From positions 70,327 through 134,326 of the forward strand of contig CAWASR010000031.1 in assembly GCA_963784805.1 (NCBI GenBank): 64,000 nucleotides of DNA, given 5' to 3'. Under the pieces are notes generated by a model. It was not told the DNA's origin. It saw only the letters and a list, made by a program, of their open reading frames with translations, and made no database searches. Source of the stretch: Roseiarcus sp963784805. GTDB lineage: Bacteria; Pseudomonadota; Alphaproteobacteria; Rhizobiales; Beijerinckiaceae. Positions 61,670-64,000 of this stretch are shown here, one piece after another. How positions within the stretch are numbered: the first letter of the stretch is position 1; each line of letters starts with the position of its first letter. The translations under genes were made by a program, and so were the position numbers.

Positions 61670-62446
61670 ATGATGAGGTCAATTCGCCGGATCGCGGCGA
61701 TTGTGGCGGTCGCGCATTTCTTCGCGCCGCCCGCCAGGGGGGCCGACCAGACCCTGCAATTGCAGGACCCGCCGCCTGTCGCAAAGGAGGCGGCTGCGAT
61801 GCCGCTGATCGCCAGTCCCTCGGATGCCGCGCAGACGCGGATCAACGCCGCGCTGAAGCGCCTTGACCTGAATCTCAGCAAAGCGATCCGGGCCTGCAAG
61901 GGACAGAACGGCGTCCACGGCGGCTGGGTGCGAAAAGTCGAGCCGACAATGCGGGGCCCCCGCTACCTCAGTTATGTCATCAGGGATATGGCATTCTGTG
62001 GCGGCCCCTACCCGTCGATCGGGACTATGTCTATCGTCTACGATCTGGAAACGGGGGTTCCTGTGGACTGGACGCGCCTTTTGCCGCCTTCGATTTCCGG
62101 GAAGGTCGCACTGACGGCGGGAATAGACGGCACAAGAATGGTGACGCTTTCCTCCCCTCGGTTATATTCGCTGTATCTTTCCGGATATGATCGCGCGAGC
62201 CGCTTGCCGGGGAACGACATACCGGCGGAAGAGGTCGCCACTTGCAAGGAGGCGGTGCGGGAAACGGCCAACCCGCCCATGATGGTTTGGCTGGACGCCA
62301 GGTCAGGCGGCCTCGCCGTACAATTTGATCTGCCGCACGCCGTACAGGCCTGCGCTGAGCCAGTGGTTATCCCCGTCGAGGTTCTTCGCGCTGACGGGGT
62401 GAATGCGGGGCTGCTCGACGCGATCGCAGCGGCCCACCGCGAGTGA
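61670..62446 (+). CDS. Hypothetical secreted protein
   Basis: A 258-residue protein I do not recognise. It starts at ATGATG (61670/61673) with a signal peptide (SIRRIAAIVAVAHFFAPPARG, cleavage near 25). The mature part has CKGQNGVHGGWVRKVEP, YVIRDMAFCGGPYPSIGTMS and a cysteine pair further on (ATCKEA, VQACAEP), a pattern like DUF3298-type periplasmic proteins that begin with a peptide-like anchored domain, but this is weak. It follows the receiver gene by about 30 nt. Confidence 0.65.
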   Translation: MMRSIRRIAAIVAVAHFFAPPARGADQTLQLQDPPPVAKEAAAMPLIASPSDAAQTRINAALKRLDLNLSKAIRACKGQNGVHGGWVRKVEPTMRGPRYLSYVIRDMAFCGGPYPSIGTMSIVYDLETGVPVDWTRLLPPSISGKVALTAGIDGTRMVTLSSPRLYSLYLSGYDRASRLPGNDIPAEEVATCKEAVRETANPPMMVWLDARSGGLAVQFDLPHAVQACAEPVVIPVEVLRADGVNAGLLDAIAAAHRE

Positions 62447-62611
62447 GTCAGGACACGCGCGCCAACGGCTGCCTCCGCTTGAGATTGCCCTCCAAGTGAC
62501 CCCGCGATCGACGCGGCTTCGGACGGCGAAAGCGATATATTGATACGTCACGATCTCGCGCGGGCTCTCGCTCTGGCGATCGGGGCGTCCGATATTGAAT
62601 TGGAGAAACTT

Positions 62612-63625
62612 ATGCAACTGCGCCGTCTAAGTTTGATGTTATCATTTTTTTTTCTGACTGCCCCTGCTCTCGCGAATGATTCTACGGCAGCGCTCGAAAC
62701 CGGCGGATTAGTTCTAACAAAATCTTTGCAGATCGAGATGCGATCCGAAGATCTCTTCATATCCAATAAAATTATAAATATACGGTATCTCTTTATCAAC
62801 CACTCTTCTCAGGATATTTCTACAATTGTTGCATTTCCAATGCCAAGAATCTCAAATGACCGTGGTACGACTATTGAGATTCCAAATGGAACCGCAGACA
62901 ACTTTCTTGAGTTTTCAACGTCAGTGAATGGACAACCCGTAGCCGCCCGCGCAGAACGACGTGCTTATAAGGACGACCGCGAGATAACCTCTATACTAAG
63001 AGCTGACGGCGTTCCGCTCGCTCCGCATCAACAAAAAACGCAAGACGCACTGAATCGATTACCTGAAAGCAAACAGAGAGAATTCATAAAAGACAACCTT
63101 GTCGAGGCGGAAAAATCGGATATGGGAAAGGGGACCCAAAGAACTCTGGTCCCGAGATGGTCTTTGGCGACGACCTATTACTTTGATGTATTGTTCCCCG
63201 CAGGCAAGGAGACGATAATTGAACACCAATACCGGCCAAGCGTTGGCCTCAGCAATGTCACTTCTCTTGGAGATCCAAAGGAAATGTCAAAGCCATGGTT
63301 TAAAGATGAGAAGGATAAATATTGCATAGATCAAACGCTATTGCGCAAAGTCCAAACGGCAAAAAAGCCTCCTCATATGGAATATGGCTCGCCTTTTACA
63401 GAGGAACGGATATCGTATATCCTTAGTACTGGCGCGAATTGGGCCCGCCCAATTGCAAGATTTAATCTTGTAATAGACAAGAGCTCTCCAGACAACCTGA
63501 TCAGTTTGTGCGGCGATGGCGTCATCAAGATTTCGCCTACGCTTGTTGAAATCAGCAAATCAAATTTCACCCCAAAAACGGACATTAACATTCTTATTCT
63601 TAAGCCCTTCCCAAAAAATAATTAA
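62612..63625 (+). CDS. DUF4424-like secreted protein
   Basis: A 337-residue exported protein (signal peptide LRRLSLMLSFFFLTAPALA). It opens DSTAALETGGLVLTKSLQIE, then IRYLFINHSSQDISTIVAFP, features of the DUF4424 family, whose function is unknown. The coding sequence is far richer in A/T (frequent AAA, AAT, ATA codons) than its neighbours, suggesting recent transfer. A 5' extension from 62540 exists but the signal peptide sets the start. An IS1380-type fragment lies 80 nt beyond its end. Confidence 0.8.
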   Translation: MQLRRLSLMLSFFFLTAPALANDSTAALETGGLVLTKSLQIEMRSEDLFISNKIINIRYLFINHSSQDISTIVAFPMPRISNDRGTTIEIPNGTADNFLEFSTSVNGQPVAARAERRAYKDDREITSILRADGVPLAPHQQKTQDALNRLPESKQREFIKDNLVEAEKSDMGKGTQRTLVPRWSLATTYYFDVLFPAGKETIIEHQYRPSVGLSNVTSLGDPKEMSKPWFKDEKDKYCIDQTLLRKVQTAKKPPHMEYGSPFTEERISYILSTGANWARPIARFNLVIDKSSPDNLISLCGDGVIKISPTLVEISKSNFTPKTDINILILKPFPKNN

Positions 63626-63707
63626 GACCGATAAGATGAACACCGATAACATTGCTTGGCGTGGTCAGCATGGATTTCGCGGCGCATACTGAGGGCGTAA
63701 TTGCCCA

Positions 63708-64000
63708 CGTCCCTGTTCGTCGACTTGTTTATCGACGCCTATCAAAAAGCGCCGCGCCAGATCGTGCTCGACCCCGACGCCACCGACGACCCTCTGGACG
63801 GCGATCGGGAGGGCGGCTTCTTTCACGGCTACTACGACTGCTGCTGCTGCCTGCCGCGCTATGTGTTCTGCGGCCGGCGTCTCATCGCCGCCAAGCTCAG
63901 GCGCTCCAACATCGACGGCGGCGCCGGGGCGGTCGAGGAGATGGATCGCATCGTGGCTCAGATCCGAGAGCGCTGGCCGAAGGTGAAGATCGTGCTGCGC
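63708..64000 (+). mobile_element. IS1380-family transposase fragment, cut by the window edge
   Basis: Open frame reading TSLFVDLFIDAYQKAPRQIV then LDPDATDDPLDGDREGGFFH with GYYDCCCCLPRYVFCGRRL and RRSNIDGGAGAVEEM up to the last base. It matches my knowledge of IS1380 transposases (LDLDATDDPLHG, FFHGYYDxYCYLPLYIFCG). The first 130 or so residues of the family are missing upstream of 63708, so this is a 5'-truncated copy; the remainder may continue past the window. Confidence 0.82.

Overview
The window is high-GC DNA with dense genes and many 1-4 nt gene overlaps. It most resembles an alphaproteobacterium of the Hyphomicrobiales (Rhizobiales). The clues are the hisE-coaA pair, the fused cysNC, the tadA/rluB/rsmD neighbourhood, a Hyphomicrobium-type NirK with an extra N-terminal cupredoxin domain, an aerobic box benzoyl-CoA pathway and a very large CheB-CheR-histidine kinase hybrid. 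No species can be named from sequence alone.

Layout. 0.2-4.4 kb: a GNAT acetyltransferase, sulfate activation (cysD, cysNC fusion) and a glutathione S-transferase. 4.4-9.5 kb: aerobic benzoate degradation, with boxC and boxB on the minus strand divergent from a benzoate-CoA ligase; between boxC and boxB lies a 46-codon remnant of boxA that has lost cluster cysteines. 9.8-13.7 kb: a nitrogen-oxide module (DUF488 protein, group III truncated globin, Crp/Fnr regulator, NirK, small membrane protein) carrying two TTG-N8-CAA palindromes. 14.2-18.9 kb: a CUT2-type ABC importer with a cyclase-family hydrolase. 19.0-23.5 kb: a large Lhr-type helicase. 24.2-29.9 kb: deoxyribose catabolism (deoC plus an ALDH16-type two-domain dehydrogenase), a TraB/GumN protein, coaA and hisE. 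30.0-33.4 kb: a frameshifted aldehyde dehydrogenase, hemN and tRNA-Val(CAC).

33.7-37.7 kb looks like a decaying island beside the tRNA: a truncated group II intron reverse transcriptase, a CpsD/EpsG-like ATPase without its Walker lysine, a Wza-like export protein and a frameshifted outer-membrane barrel gene of lower GC. 38.2-46.1 kb is a compact six-gene operon for oxidative demethylation of dimethylglycine and sarcosine (DMGDH-like protein, TetR regulator, soxBDAG). 46.1-47.7 kb is a gene-poor stretch with a polypurine tract and a TPR remnant. 47.7-55.7 kb holds an enoyl-CoA hydratase, a CBS protein, a hydrolase fragment, an aldehyde dehydrogenase coupled to a MetE catalytic-domain protein, tadA, rluB (C-tail probably frameshifted), rsmD and a PEBP-family protein.

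55.8-64 kb: an ISAs1 transposase fragment, then a 1457-residue CheB-CheR-PAS-histidine kinase-REC-REC-LuxR protein, a DUF883-like membrane protein, a lone receiver protein, two secreted proteins (one AT-rich, DUF4424-like) and an IS1380-type transposase fragment that runs off the window. The items I would look at first are the boxA remnant, the single-chain phosphorelay with its own LuxR output, and the paired palindromes of the nirK/globin module.
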